DNA of 64,000 nt from Fictibacillus aquaticus (GTDB lineage: Bacteria > Bacillota > Bacilli > Bacillales > Fictibacillaceae). How positions within the stretch are numbered: the stretch's first letter is position 1; each line of letters opens with the position of its first letter. The notes under the pieces are model-generated. The model worked only from the letters and a program-made list of their open reading frames with translations, was not told where the DNA came from and made no database searches. Both the position numbers and the translations under genes were made by a program. The stretch is taken from positions 806,001-870,000 of the forward strand of contig NZ_NOII01000001.1 in the NCBI RefSeq assembly GCF_002245695.1. The letters run 5' to 3'. Of this stretch, positions 54,922-63,626 are shown in pieces.

Positions 54922-56280
54922 CTACAGCAGCTGATGAATGAACAAAGATGCTGTTCCAAAATATACGAGAAGTGAAAAGATATCATTTATAGTTGTAATG
55001 AGCGGCCCTGAAGCAACAGCAGGGTCAACTTTTAATCGGTAGAGCAGCAATGGAATGAGTGTTCCGGCAAGTGTTCCGATAATCAAAGTCAAGAACAAGG
55101 AACTCCCTACTACAAGACCCAGTGTGAGACTTCCCTTCCAGATAAATGCGACGAGTGCGATCAGCAATCCGCACGTAGCACCAATTATGATTCCCACTCC
55201 AAGCTCACGTCCAATAAGACGCGTAATCGTGTATTTGTCGATATCCTGAGAGACAAGTCCACGAACAACGACAGCCAGTGACTGTGTTCCTGTATTTCCC
55301 GTCATGCCGGCGATCATCGGCATAAAATAAGTAAGTGCCACAACTCGTTCTATCGTACCTTCAAACGCTGAGATGATACTGCCTGACATGATTCCAATAA
55401 ACAAAAGCAAGATGAGCCATGGCAGCCTTCTGTAAGAAGCGACTAAAGCGCTTGTCTGAAAATCAATCGATTTACCAGTTGCAGAAAGCTTTTCAATATC
55501 TTCATTCGCTTCTTCAATCAAAACGTCAAGTATGTCATCGACCGTCACGATTCCCAGCAATCTGTTTTCTTCATCAGTAACCGGTACAGCAATAAAATCA
55601 TATCGTTCTATCGTTCTCGCCACTTCTTCCTGATCCAGGTCAGCTGGCACAGAAATGACACGATTGTACATGATATCTTCTATCTTATCGTTCATATCGC
55701 CAAGCAGGAGATCGCGGTACGAAACAACCCCTACTAATTTTTTATCTTCATCTATAACATACAAATAATAAATATTTTCAGCGAAACCCGCGAATGTTTT
55801 CAGTTTATCTACCGCATCCCTGACGGTATAGATTTTAGGAATCCACACGAAACGGTTTGTCATGATACCGCCTGCGGTATCACTCTCATATTTCATCAAA
55901 GATTGAACGGTACGTGATTCGTCCGCTGTCATGGTGCTAAGAAAATCTTGGATCTGCTCAACTTCTAGATTGCCTAAAAGGTCAGCCAGATCATCGTTTT
56001 CCATGAGGTTCATGATGTTGGATGACCGTTCGATGCCAAGCTTATGGATGATCTCGATCTGAAGCTCGCTTTCAAGCTCCTGAATAAGGGAAGCAATCTG
56101 CTGTGCTGTTAAATAAGTTAAAAATTTATGCCTATGCTTTTCTGGCAGGTTTTTATAAACATTGGCGATATCGTATGGCTGCAGCTCGTCGATCAGCAGC
56201 TGAAATTCTTTCTTTCTCAATTCTTTTAAATTCTTAATAACAAGCAGCAGTATTTGATTTTCCGTCATGTCTTTATACAC
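54922..56280 (-). CDS. mgtE: Magnesium transporter MgtE
   Basis: 452 aa. The cytoplasmic N domain (about 1-130; superhelical, rich in charged helices) is followed by a CBS pair (about 135-255; MTNRFVWIPKIYTVRDAVDKL, DRLLGIVTVDDILDVL) and five membrane helices with the family blocks RLPWLILLLFIGIMSG, PMIAGMTGNTGTQSLAVVVRGL and the end DPAVASGPLITTINDIFSLLVYF. GTG start at 56280 with GGGGGTGA eight bases upstream. The leader is short; no Mg-sensing (M-box) riboswitch was seen. Confidence 0.95.
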   Translation of the reverse strand: MYKDMTENQILLLVIKNLKELRKKEFQLLIDELQPYDIANVYKNLPEKHRHKFLTYLTAQQIASLIQELESELQIEIIHKLGIERSSNIMNLMENDDLADLLGNLEVEQIQDFLSTMTADESRTVQSLMKYESDTAGGIMTNRFVWIPKIYTVRDAVDKLKTFAGFAENIYYLYVIDEDKKLVGVVSYRDLLLGDMNDKIEDIMYNRVISVPADLDQEEVARTIERYDFIAVPVTDEENRLLGIVTVDDILDVLIEEANEDIEKLSATGKSIDFQTSALVASYRRLPWLILLLFIGIMSGSIISAFEGTIERVVALTYFMPMIAGMTGNTGTQSLAVVVRGLVSQDIDKYTITRLIGRELGVGIIIGATCGLLIALVAFIWKGSLTLGLVVGSSLFLTLIIGTLAGTLIPLLLYRLKVDPAVASGPLITTINDIFSLLVYFGTASLFIHQLL

Positions 56281-56376
56281 GGACCGTCACCCCCTCATCT
56301 CTCTCGCACCTTATTATAATGCAACAGAAAGGCAGTTGGCTATTAGTCCGTTTTTAAAAAAATTGCTTATTGAGCA

Positions 56377-56405
56377 GAAAAAAAGCGCTGTCTGAGAGAC
56401 AGCGC
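56377..56405 (-). terminator. Terminator of the doxX-like gene
   Basis: GCGCTGTCT-GAG-AGACAGCGC with seven T next on the minus strand. Confidence 0.88.
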
Positions 56406-56412
56406 GTGATCT

Positions 56413-56814
56413 TTATTTAAAAAACAGATGCTGCAGCGAATAATCGCCTGCTCCGATCATAGCAACTCCAATAACAGCTGCGATAATGGCGAGGTTATAC
56501 TCATACCCGTTCTGTGAGACCCAATACCCATTTGATGCATGAACCTTCACGATCGCTACCACCATCGTGGCTGCGATCAATCCTGCACCTGCCCAAAGAA
56601 ACAGCCCTGATGCAAACAGCAGACCGCCTGCGAGTTCAGCTAAACCTGCAACAAGAGCCATCGTGTAGCCTGGCTTCACCCCGATAGACTCAAGCCAGCC
56701 TCCTGTTCCCTTTAGGCCATATCCGCCAAACCATCCAAACAGCTTTTGCGCACCATGAGCAGCAAGCGACAGGCCAATAACAAGGCGAATAATTAATAGT
56801 CCCCATGATATCAT
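56413..56814 (-). CDS. DoxX family membrane protein
   Basis: 133 aa, four membrane helices, with the family block RLVIGLSLAAHGAQKLFGWFGGYGLKGT. In B. subtilis a protein of this kind (CatD) is linked to catechol and quinone stress; other DoxX proteins bind partners in thiol stress. The ATG has AGGGGAGA upstream. The promoter region holds a clear palindrome (56829-56865), which suggests repressor control. No catE-like dioxygenase is adjacent. Confidence 0.82.
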   Translation of the reverse strand: MISWGLLIIRLVIGLSLAAHGAQKLFGWFGGYGLKGTGGWLESIGVKPGYTMALVAGLAELAGGLLFASGLFLWAGAGLIAATMVVAIVKVHASNGYWVSQNGYEYNLAIIAAVIGVAMIGAGDYSLQHLFFK

Positions 56815-56828
56815 TTGGATCTCCCCTT

Positions 56829-56865
56829 CACACGTTATAACTTACTTTATGTAAGTTAAATGTGT
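56829..56865. promoter_or_regulatory. Palindrome in the doxX promoter region, likely operator
   Basis: TAACTTAC (56838-56845), five-base spacer, GTAAGTTA (56851-56858), with further paired bases outside (ACAC at one end, GTGT at the other). It lies 24-45 bases before the doxX start, a normal operator place. MarR or DUF24 (YodB/CatR)-type regulators bind sites of this size; the protein is not identified here. Confidence 0.6.
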
Positions 56866-56926
56866 AATATAACTTCAATTTGTTAGTTACTTAAAAATAA
56901 AAAAAAGCCGCCATGATGACAGCATC

Positions 56927-57676
56927 TTAACTCTGTTCGGTTAAAATCAAAGGTCCATTTTTCGAGATCGCGACAGTGTGCTCATATTGAGCGGATAGTG
57001 AACCGTCCACCGTTCTCACTGTCCAGCCGTCACGCTCTAAGCGAACGTAAGGAAATCCGATATTCAGCATCGGTTCTATTGTGATGACCATTCCTTCCTC
57101 CAGAAGCGGTCCACTTCCCGGCATTCCCCAATGCGGAACAGGAGGGCTTTCATGCAGCGTCTGTCCGATTCCATGTCCGACATATTCGGTAACTACAGAA
57201 TACCCCCTGCGCTCTGCATATTCTTGCACCGCAGAAGAAATATCACCGATCCTGTTCCCAGGCTGCGCTTTTTCAATTCCGGCATACAGCGCACCCTTTG
57301 CGCTGTCCAGCAGGGCATTCGCACGAGTGGAAATGTTCCCTACGGCATACGACCATGCTGAATCTGCGAGCCATCCATCCAAATTCACGACAAAATCAAT
57401 TGTGACAATATCTCCGTCTTTAAGTGCAGCAGCGTTCGGCAATCCGTGGCAGACACAATCGTTGACTGAAGCACATGTAGCAAATGGATACCCCATGAAA
57501 CCCTTTTGCTCTGGTCTTGCACCAAAGGAAAGTAAATATTCCTCCACGAAACGGTCGATCTCAAGCGTCGTTACGCCCTCTTTAATAAAAGTTCTTAGCT
57601 TTTTATGGCAGGACGCCAGCAAGTCACCCGCCTTTTTCATCTGCTGAATCTCTGAACTTGATTTTAATTTCGCCAC
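56927..57676 (-). CDS. map: Methionine aminopeptidase, type I
   Basis: Removes the initiator Met from new proteins. About 249 aa. The metal ligands are in place: VTIDFVV and ADSAW (Asp pair), GHGIGQTLHE (His), ITIEP (Glu) and EHTVAI (Glu), with the substrate His in CVCHGLPN. B. subtilis has two such enzymes; this resembles the YflG-type second one in length. Two GTG starts compete (57682 and 57676); the later has GGGCGGGG five bases upstream and is used here. Confidence 0.92.
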   Translation of the reverse strand: MAKLKSSSEIQQMKKAGDLLASCHKKLRTFIKEGVTTLEIDRFVEEYLLSFGARPEQKGFMGYPFATCASVNDCVCHGLPNAAALKDGDIVTIDFVVNLDGWLADSAWSYAVGNISTRANALLDSAKGALYAGIEKAQPGNRIGDISSAVQEYAERRGYSVVTEYVGHGIGQTLHESPPVPHWGMPGSGPLLEEGMVITIEPMLNIGFPYVRLERDGWTVRTVDGSLSAQYEHTVAISKNGPLILTEQS

Positions 57677-57743
57677 AGCCACCCCGCCCTTCTGTCACAC
57701 CACTATATTCAAAAAGGGCAGGTCCTTATCATCATTTCTTCAC

Positions 57744-57771
57744 AAAAAAACGCAACGCTGCAGCGTTACGC
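57744..57771 (-). terminator. Terminator of the VTT-domain gene
   Basis: Minus-strand CGTAACGCTGCAGCGTTGCG palindrome followed by seven T. The stop codon of the gene is inside the left arm. Confidence 0.8.
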
Positions 57772-58368
57772 ATGGTGGCTTTGCTTTAGCCTCGATTCAA
57801 CAACCTTGCCGCCGAGCCAAAGGACAAATATCCCGAACACGATAAGACCAATTTTAACCGGACTTTTTATCACGTCCATGAAATCGTAGCCGATAAACGA
57901 TACAATTGCGATCATAACGAGCTTTCCTAAAAACAAAGCAAGAAAATACGTTCTAGTACTGATTTGTGACACCCCTGCCACAACGTTAATCAGTGCAGAT
58001 GGCGTGAACGGAAAACAATAAAGCAGAAACAGCATGCCAAAGCCATGCCTTTCTACCCAGAGCAGCGTCTTATTGATTTTCTCATGACGTGTTAAAAAAC
58101 CAAGAATTCTTTTTTGTCCGAACTTCCTGACGACCGTAAATACGATAACCGAACCCGCACAGACTCCTATCCAGGAATAGAGAAAACCAAGCCAAAATCC
58201 GTACGCTGCAGCATTGCCTGCCACAAATACGAATAATGGCAGCACCGGAATGAATGACTCCAGCATAGGCAGCAGAATGCCTGGAAGAAAACCTAGATCC
58301 TTGTAGTTTTCAAGAAGTTTCAATATATTCTCTTCGGTTAAATATTGCTTATAATCTTTCCAGTCCAT
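57766..58368 (-). CDS. VTT-domain membrane protein (TVP38/DedA-like, YtxB type)
   Basis: 200 aa from the ATG at 58368, with GAGGGAG eight bases upstream; in-frame starts at 58416 and 58404 lack a site. It has the VTT core with F-x-P-x-x-P: VFVAGNAAAYGFWLGFLYSWIGVCAGS and YCFPFTPSALINVVAGVSQISTRTYF. Proteins of this group scramble or move lipids. About five membrane helices. Single gene. Confidence 0.85.
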   Translation of the reverse strand: MDWKDYKQYLTEENILKLLENYKDLGFLPGILLPMLESFIPVLPLFVFVAGNAAAYGFWLGFLYSWIGVCAGSVIVFTVVRKFGQKRILGFLTRHEKINKTLLWVERHGFGMLFLLYCFPFTPSALINVVAGVSQISTRTYFLALFLGKLVMIAIVSFIGYDFMDVIKSPVKIGLIVFGIFVLWLGGKVVESRLKQSHHA

Positions 58369-58485
58369 ATCCGGGTCTCCCTCGTGCGCGTCCTTACTCT
58401 CCATATTTTCCAGCAATGCGGTTGGCTAACCGCTTATGACGGCTTTCATTGCTTTTTATTTTACCATACGCAATGCAAAAGGGAA

Positions 58486-58863
58486 TTAGCCCTTGAAGCT
58501 GTTCTTTATCATTTTTGGCGGCATGCCAATAACGAACAGACACACTGCCGCAATATATAAATAAGGCAGCGAGAAAGCCCAGTGTGCGTGGAAAGCTGAG
58601 GGACCGTCCGTTATTGTGCTTCCATGAAAAATAATCCATAGAATAATAGGAGGACCGTGCAATATGATTCCTGCACCGCTTAAAATCTTGAGCAAAACGT
58701 AATGAACTTGTTTCATTGCCGCATAAAAGAGAATAATTCCCCATATGACCGCCGCATACCCCCACTCCTGAAGTCCTTCTTCCTGCGGTCCGTACATTCT
58801 GCCAACAAAAGAGATTCCGAGCATCATGGACAATACTCCTGCCGAAATGAAAAGAGACCTCAT
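58486..58863 (-). CDS. Membrane protein of unknown function
   Basis: 125 aa from the ATG at 58863, with AAGGGGGA upstream; earlier in-frame codons up to 58926 have no site. It has four membrane helices and a polar loop, YGPQEEGLQEWG, after the first. No family recognised. Confidence 0.65.
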   Translation of the reverse strand: MRSLFISAGVLSMMLGISFVGRMYGPQEEGLQEWGYAAVIWGIILFYAAMKQVHYVLLKILSGAGIILHGPPIILWIIFHGSTITDGPSAFHAHWAFSLPYLYIAAVCLFVIGMPPKMIKNSFKG

Positions 58864-58931
58864 AGTTTCCCCCTTATAAATAATTTTTAGCTGAACGTAA
58901 AAAGGACTGCGGAAACTGCAGTCCATTGTTC

Positions 58932-59387
58932 TTATTTCATGAGAGCCGCGTAAACCTGAACATCAAGCTCTTTCGCTTTTTTCTCGTTGTACGTTTTTTC
59001 AAAAGCAGGTTCTTGAACAATTTTCGCACCCCAGAACATACTTTCAAACACATTGCTGACGTCTACTTCAATTTTCGCAAGTTTCAGAGGGACATCTTCC
59101 ATCGCGTGCTCTAAAATAGAAGCCTTGCCGTTAATAGAATAAACCGTGCCAAGTCCAACAATCGTAAAGACGACTTCCGGGTTCGCTTCTATATTCGTTA
59201 CAATTCTCGAATTGTTCGTTACAGTAAAACGGATTTTCTTTTCTGAAAAACTCTTTACCCAGGAAATAGCGTTCACGCTCGGAGCTTTGCTTTCTGCGTC
59301 TACCGTTCCGAGGAGAACAAGCTGTTCACCTTGAAGGAAATCGTACAATTCGGGACTTAGAGCTGTCGGGATTTCTTGTTTTGCCAT
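58932..59387 (-). CDS. Pyridoxamine 5'-phosphate oxidase-like flavin-binding protein
   Basis: 151 aa from the ATG at 59387, with AAGGAGA upstream. The split-barrel opening (LSPELYDFLQGEQLVLLGTVDAESKAPSVNAISWVKSF) and the FMN-type RFTVTNNSRIVTNIEANPEVVFTIVG are typical. It is too short and lacks the C-terminal part of true PdxH, so it is a general flavin- or heme-binding relative. Reaction unknown. Confidence 0.78.
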   Translation of the reverse strand: MAKQEIPTALSPELYDFLQGEQLVLLGTVDAESKAPSVNAISWVKSFSEKKIRFTVTNNSRIVTNIEANPEVVFTIVGLGTVYSINGKASILEHAMEDVPLKLAKIEVDVSNVFESMFWGAKIVQEPAFEKTYNEKKAKELDVQVYAALMK

Positions 59388-59466
59388 CAACACTGTCTCC
59401 TTTTAAAATGGTATTTTGTTTTATCTTTCTCTTCAGTGCGCCTGAAACCCTTCTTTTTTGAAGGAA

Positions 59467-60639
59467 CTATTCAAACGTCCCTTTTACCACTGCGCTTCCT
59501 TCCCGAACCATAACCTGACCGAGTGCGATCACAGTATCGATATCGAGGGAATCTTTTTTAAGAAGAACAAGATCTGCATCTTTTCCCTCTGCAACCATGC
59601 CTTTCTTAGAAAGCTTCAGAATTGCTGCTGGATTTTTAGTTATGACAGAAAGCCCTTGCTCTATACTGACGCCTTCCTGCAGGATAGCCTCTTTCACTTC
59701 TGAATACAAAGTCGAAACTTTTCCGATTGTCAGTCCTATGAACTCTCCCTTTTCATCAAATGCTGGCAAACTTCCCTGCGCATCGGACGTAAAGGTAATG
59801 TTTTCGATTGGCACCCCTGCCTCTAGCATTCTTTTCAGGCCTTTACTGCATTTTACTTCTCCGCCATCTAAAAACTGCTCAGTAGTGCTTGTGGTAAAGT
59901 CAACGAATCCACCCTTTTTAGCAAAGTCTATACCCGCTTCAAAAATGTAACTGTTGCGGTTAATATGTGTCGGATAAAACTGGCGCATCGGCAGGTCAGT
60001 CGTCTCAACAACTTCTTCTATTAAAGAAAGCATAGACCGGCTGTCTCCGATATGAATGTTCACGACACCGCCCTTTCCAGCAAGCATGCCAGCTACGCGG
60101 GCACTCGCTGCAAGCCTGGCAATCTCTTGTGCCGTCGGCTGCGACGAACGGTGATCAGCAATCGCGATCTCTCCTACTCCGATAATTTCTTCTATCATCA
60201 TTATGTCGTTTTCAACACTTCCCGTCAGCGTTTTGACCGGCACATGATAGTTTCCTGTGTGGCAATAAACCGATATACCCTCTTCCTTAAGAGCTTTCGC
60301 CTTGGCGATAAGGTTTGTCATTGTACGTGCTGTCCCGTCCGTGCCGATGACTCCGACAAGCGTAGTAACACCAGCAAGTGTTGCATCGGTTAAATACAGC
60401 TCTGGCGTACGCGTCTTGAAACCGCCTTCGCCGCCGCCTCCCGTAATATGTACATGAGCATCAATAAACCCCGGCACAACGATCATGCCCGCAGCATCGA
60501 TGACTTCGATGTCTGCAAAGCCTACAGGCACCGGAATGTGTTCCCGGATAGACCCAATCTTATCTCCTATCAAAAGCACGTCTTTTACACCTAAATACTC
60601 AGGAGCATAAACTTCTCCATTTTTGATCAACGTCAGCAA
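59467..60639 (-). CDS. iadA: Isoaspartyl dipeptidase (beta-aspartyl peptidase)
   Basis: 390 aa from the TTG at 60639, six bases after GGAGTGA; this gives exactly the usual length of IadA, while the open frame runs far upstream to 60807. Amidohydrolase fold: HxH metal site in DAHVHITGGGGE, ADHRSSQPT, NIHIGD and the final Asp in FTSDAQGS. It splits isoaspartyl dipeptides from damaged proteins or cyanophycin. Single gene behind the 60640-61143 intergenic stretch. Confidence 0.9.
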   Translation of the reverse strand: MLTLIKNGEVYAPEYLGVKDVLLIGDKIGSIREHIPVPVGFADIEVIDAAGMIVVPGFIDAHVHITGGGGEGGFKTRTPELYLTDATLAGVTTLVGVIGTDGTARTMTNLIAKAKALKEEGISVYCHTGNYHVPVKTLTGSVENDIMMIEEIIGVGEIAIADHRSSQPTAQEIARLAASARVAGMLAGKGGVVNIHIGDSRSMLSLIEEVVETTDLPMRQFYPTHINRNSYIFEAGIDFAKKGGFVDFTTSTTEQFLDGGEVKCSKGLKRMLEAGVPIENITFTSDAQGSLPAFDEKGEFIGLTIGKVSTLYSEVKEAILQEGVSIEQGLSVITKNPAAILKLSKKGMVAEGKDADLVLLKKDSLDIDTVIALGQVMVREGSAVVKGTFE

Positions 60640-60978
60640 AATGATCACTCCTATTCTCCCTGTATTGTAAGGGAAGAAAAGGAATGTTAGCAATAAGTAA
60701 AAGCGGCTTGGTTTCAAGTATAAGTGCTTAGCTTTTCTATTACGAAGAAACAATAGATAAAGAGTGTTTTCAGAACAGACGGGGGGCGTCATTTCCCTAG
60801 GCAGCAAAAATACAAATTATGTTAATCCTTCTAAGAATTTAATTGATTTGTTACTATTTATCAGCCGATTCTGATTAAATAGCTGCAGAATCTTTATAAC
60901 CTCAAGAAATCGAGGTATTGCTTATTAAAAGAGCTATAAAAAAAGACCATCACATCATTATTAAAAATGTTTAATTGA

Positions 60979-61080
60979 TTTCCCGGATTTTTTAAATCAT
61001 TTCCCAAATTATTCACATCAGTACAGATTTTTTTACATCATTTCACGAATTTCTTACATCATTTCCATTTCAGCAGATGA
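60979..61080. repeat. Degenerate 21-bp tandem repeat, four to five units
   Basis: Units 60979-60999, 61000-61020, 61021-61040, 61041-61061 and a partial 61062-61080. The pattern is about TTTCCCGAATTTTTTACATCA; the end ACATCA or AAATCA is kept in four units. The 21-base period is two DNA turns, so any bound protein would meet the sites on one face. It lies downstream of the hpa terminator and upstream of iadA. Confidence 0.65.
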
Positions 61081-61106
61081 CAGCTTTCCCAAAATAGTGG
61101 ACAAAC

Positions 61107-61135
61107 AAAAAGGACCTGCAACGCAGCAGGTCCCT
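61107..61135 (-). terminator. Terminator of the hpa operon
   Basis: Minus-strand GGACCTGC-TGCGTT-GCAGGTCC followed by five T, ten bases past the hpaD stop. Confidence 0.9.
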
Positions 61136-61143
61136 TCATTTTT

Positions 61144-62130
61144 TCATGTCACAAAATCAGGCTTTCTCTGCGCGAGAAGCGGCTGTTTTTTCGCCACTTC
61201 AGCTCCTGTCTCTATATCGAGGAATGAAACTGCTTCGTTAAACCAGCTGTCTGGTGCTTTGTGGCCCCAGAATGTCTGACGCCTTGGGTCGTTTATGTCC
61301 CATTTAACTGGCTTAAAATCAGGGTCGCTAGTCAAGTAGTCTCCGTTATAGAGCTCGATGCGATTGCCGTCTGGATCACGGACGTACAGGAAAAAGGCGT
61401 TTGACAGTCCATGCCTGCCGGGACCGCGCTCGATGTTGTCGGCATAACCCATACTTGCCATCACATCGCAGCAATGAATGAGGCTCATCGGATCAGACAG
61501 CCAGAACCCGACATGATGCAATCTCGGTCCTTCACCGTTCATGAACGCCACGTCATGGACGGTCGGCTTGCGGTGCAGCCATGCGGCCCATGTGCGGTCT
61601 TCCTCTGTTGCCGTATACTCAGATACCCTGAATCCAAGCTCTTCTGTATAAAACTTAACTGCTCCTTCAACATCAGGAACCATACAGTTCACATGGTCAA
61701 TGCGCTGAACACGGGCACCGCGGTATAGATCATATTTTTGCAGACACCGCTCCGCACCGTCCATTTCTGCAAAAAACTCAACTGGTATGCCTGACACATC
61801 TTCAGCCCGCAATGCGCGGCCGACACCAGGCTGCGCACCTTTCTCAAGCCATGCAGTCCGTGAACCGCGTGTTTGGAAAAACTGTTCCAGCTTCTCCAAG
61901 TCCGACTCTTCCCACACTTTATAGCCCAGAGCGTGAACACCCGGCTTATCTGCTTTCCTTAACAGAAGGCTGTGATGCACATGCTCTTCCAATCCCCGAA
62001 GCGCCATATATTCATTCGTACTCTCGGTCTCAATAAAGCCTAGTGCATTCACATAAAAATCCTTTGCGGCATTTAAGTCGGTCACATTCATCGTGACACG
62101 CGCCACGCGGATAATGTTGTAATCCATCAT
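61144..62130 (-). CDS. hpaD: 3,4-dihydroxyphenylacetate 2,3-dioxygenase
   Basis: 328 aa, two-domain VOC-type extradiol dioxygenase. It opens the ring of homoprotocatechuate between carbons 2 and 3. Metal ligands can be placed: His in RIDHVNCMV, His in RLHHVGFWL and Glu in RIELYNGDY. It belongs to the Brevibacterium/Arthrobacter type, not the unrelated E. coli LigB type. The start is ATG-ATG with AGGAGGA upstream. It follows hpaB after eight bases and closes the operon. Confidence 0.9.
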   Translation of the reverse strand: MMDYNIIRVARVTMNVTDLNAAKDFYVNALGFIETESTNEYMALRGLEEHVHHSLLLRKADKPGVHALGYKVWEESDLEKLEQFFQTRGSRTAWLEKGAQPGVGRALRAEDVSGIPVEFFAEMDGAERCLQKYDLYRGARVQRIDHVNCMVPDVEGAVKFYTEELGFRVSEYTATEEDRTWAAWLHRKPTVHDVAFMNGEGPRLHHVGFWLSDPMSLIHCCDVMASMGYADNIERGPGRHGLSNAFFLYVRDPDGNRIELYNGDYLTSDPDFKPVKWDINDPRRQTFWGHKAPDSWFNEAVSFLDIETGAEVAKKQPLLAQRKPDFVT

Positions 62131-62138
62131 GCTTCCTC

Positions 62139-63614
62139 CTACACCCCGGTATAGTTATGATTGCTTGTTTTTACACGGTTCAAAAACTCTTGAACCATCT
62201 CTTTGTACGGATCTTTGTTAAAAGAATCATAGTAGATGTTGGACATGCGGGCAGGGTCGCCGAAGAAGTAATATTCATACAGCGCCTGTCTGCCGCCGAA
62301 TGAGCTGAGAGAAATGTCCCACGCGAGACGGAATAGCTGGACACGTTCAAAGCCGTCTATTTTCGCCCCCTGCGTATAGCGATGCACGAGTGGTCCGATG
62401 TCTTCCGCGTTGAAATCCGCTTCAGTCGGAATACCCATCAAACCGGATGCACCGAGAATACGTACGATCTCTACCATGCGCTGATACATTTTCGGATACC
62501 AGTTGCGCGCTGCATTAAGCGGAGCAAAGTCGGGAGTCATGTTCCCGTACTTGTCAATGCTTGCGTTTTGCTCGGCACGATACAGATGAGAGCGCATCGT
62601 TTCAAGTATGAGCATTACTTCAGATGCTTTTTCCTTCACGTGAGGAAACACGTCAATTCCGATGGCGTCCATCATGCTTAAGATCACACCTAGAACAAAC
62701 TCAGTCTTCACCGTATTCTTAGCGATTACTTGATGAGCCATGTGCACGATTGCGTTTGTCTCTACATATGTTCTGTTGCAGATGTCCGAGCTTCCGCCCA
62801 CGAATACGCGGTCCCAAGGCACAAGTACATTATCAAACACCACGATTGCGTCACTTTCCTCGAAACGAGAGCTGAGCGGGTGGTCCCACTGGCTCTTGCC
62901 TTGATCAAATGACTCGCGGCAAAGGAATTTTAACCCTTCTGTATTATTCGGAAGCGCAAACGCCATCGCGTAAGGATCATCTTCTGATGATGCTTTGTTT
63001 AGCGTTGAAGGGAATACAACGATTTCATCTGTCACTCCTCCAAGTGTAGCAAGAAGGCGTGCGCCTTTCACAATGATGCCGTCCTTATTTTTCTCTACAA
63101 TCCTTGCACTGAGATACGGATCATTCTGTTCGGACTGCTTCTTAGAGCGGTTTGTCTGCGGATGGATAAGAGTGTGTGTTAAGCTAACGTCATTCTCCCG
63201 GCAATAGTCATAATAATTACGGGCGTTTTCCGCAAACATCGGATCACTTTGGGCAAAAAAGCTTTCAGCCGTACCGAACGCCATCACGCTTGTGTTTAAA
63301 TAGTCAGGCGTGCGGCCCATCATCCCGCCTGTATAGCGAGCCCACTCGGAGATCATCTCACGGCGGCGCACGAGATCATCGACCGTTTTTGGAGCGATGA
63401 AGGAAAGCCCCACTTTGTCACCTGTTTTTTCTGACGTGTAGAGCATCTTGTCTGCTTTCTCATGCTGGAGGTCATACAGGCTGGCAATGGATGTGACAAT
63501 GTTTTTGAACGCCGGATGGTTCGGAACATCATCCACCTTCTCGCCATGAATCCAAACGTTATTTTTCGCTGCTTTCAACCCTTGTATATATTGTTCCCCA
63601 GTGCGTGCAGGCAA
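62139..63614 (-). CDS. hpaB: 4-hydroxyphenylacetate 3-monooxygenase, oxygenase component
   Basis: 491 aa, FADH2-using aromatic hydroxylase that adds the 3-hydroxyl to give homoprotocatechuate. Family marks are MPARTGEQYIQGLK, THTLIHPQTNRSK, the flavin-site regions and VPWDRVFVGGSSDICN and ending YYDSFNKDPYKEMVQEFL. TTG start, seven bases after AAGGAGG. It needs a separate flavin reductase (HpaC), which is not in the window. It lies between hpaE and hpaD, with 12- and 8-base gaps. Confidence 0.92.
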   Translation of the reverse strand: MPARTGEQYIQGLKAAKNNVWIHGEKVDDVPNHPAFKNIVTSIASLYDLQHEKADKMLYTSEKTGDKVGLSFIAPKTVDDLVRRREMISEWARYTGGMMGRTPDYLNTSVMAFGTAESFFAQSDPMFAENARNYYDYCRENDVSLTHTLIHPQTNRSKKQSEQNDPYLSARIVEKNKDGIIVKGARLLATLGGVTDEIVVFPSTLNKASSEDDPYAMAFALPNNTEGLKFLCRESFDQGKSQWDHPLSSRFEESDAIVVFDNVLVPWDRVFVGGSSDICNRTYVETNAIVHMAHQVIAKNTVKTEFVLGVILSMMDAIGIDVFPHVKEKASEVMLILETMRSHLYRAEQNASIDKYGNMTPDFAPLNAARNWYPKMYQRMVEIVRILGASGLMGIPTEADFNAEDIGPLVHRYTQGAKIDGFERVQLFRLAWDISLSSFGGRQALYEYYFFGDPARMSNIYYDSFNKDPYKEMVQEFLNRVKTSNHNYTGV

Positions 63615-63626
63615 AGAAATCCCTCC

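Larger units (their letters stand above)
60640..61143. other. Intergenic stretch with tandem repeats
   Basis: About 500 bases without a credible gene between iadA and the hpa genes. AT-rich. It holds the 21-bp tandem repeat (60979-61080) and the hpa terminator (61107-61135). The remainder (60640-60978) holds the presumed iadA promoter; no consensus element is convincing. Confidence 0.6.

Noticed and set aside
56281-56376. Possible Mg-sensing leader of mgtE
   Set aside because: The stretch upstream of the GTG is under 100 bases before the next terminator and shows no M-box pattern.
57081-57647. 188-codon plus-strand frame opposite the methionine aminopeptidase
   Set aside because: Antisense shadow of a well-supported enzyme gene; no ribosome binding site.
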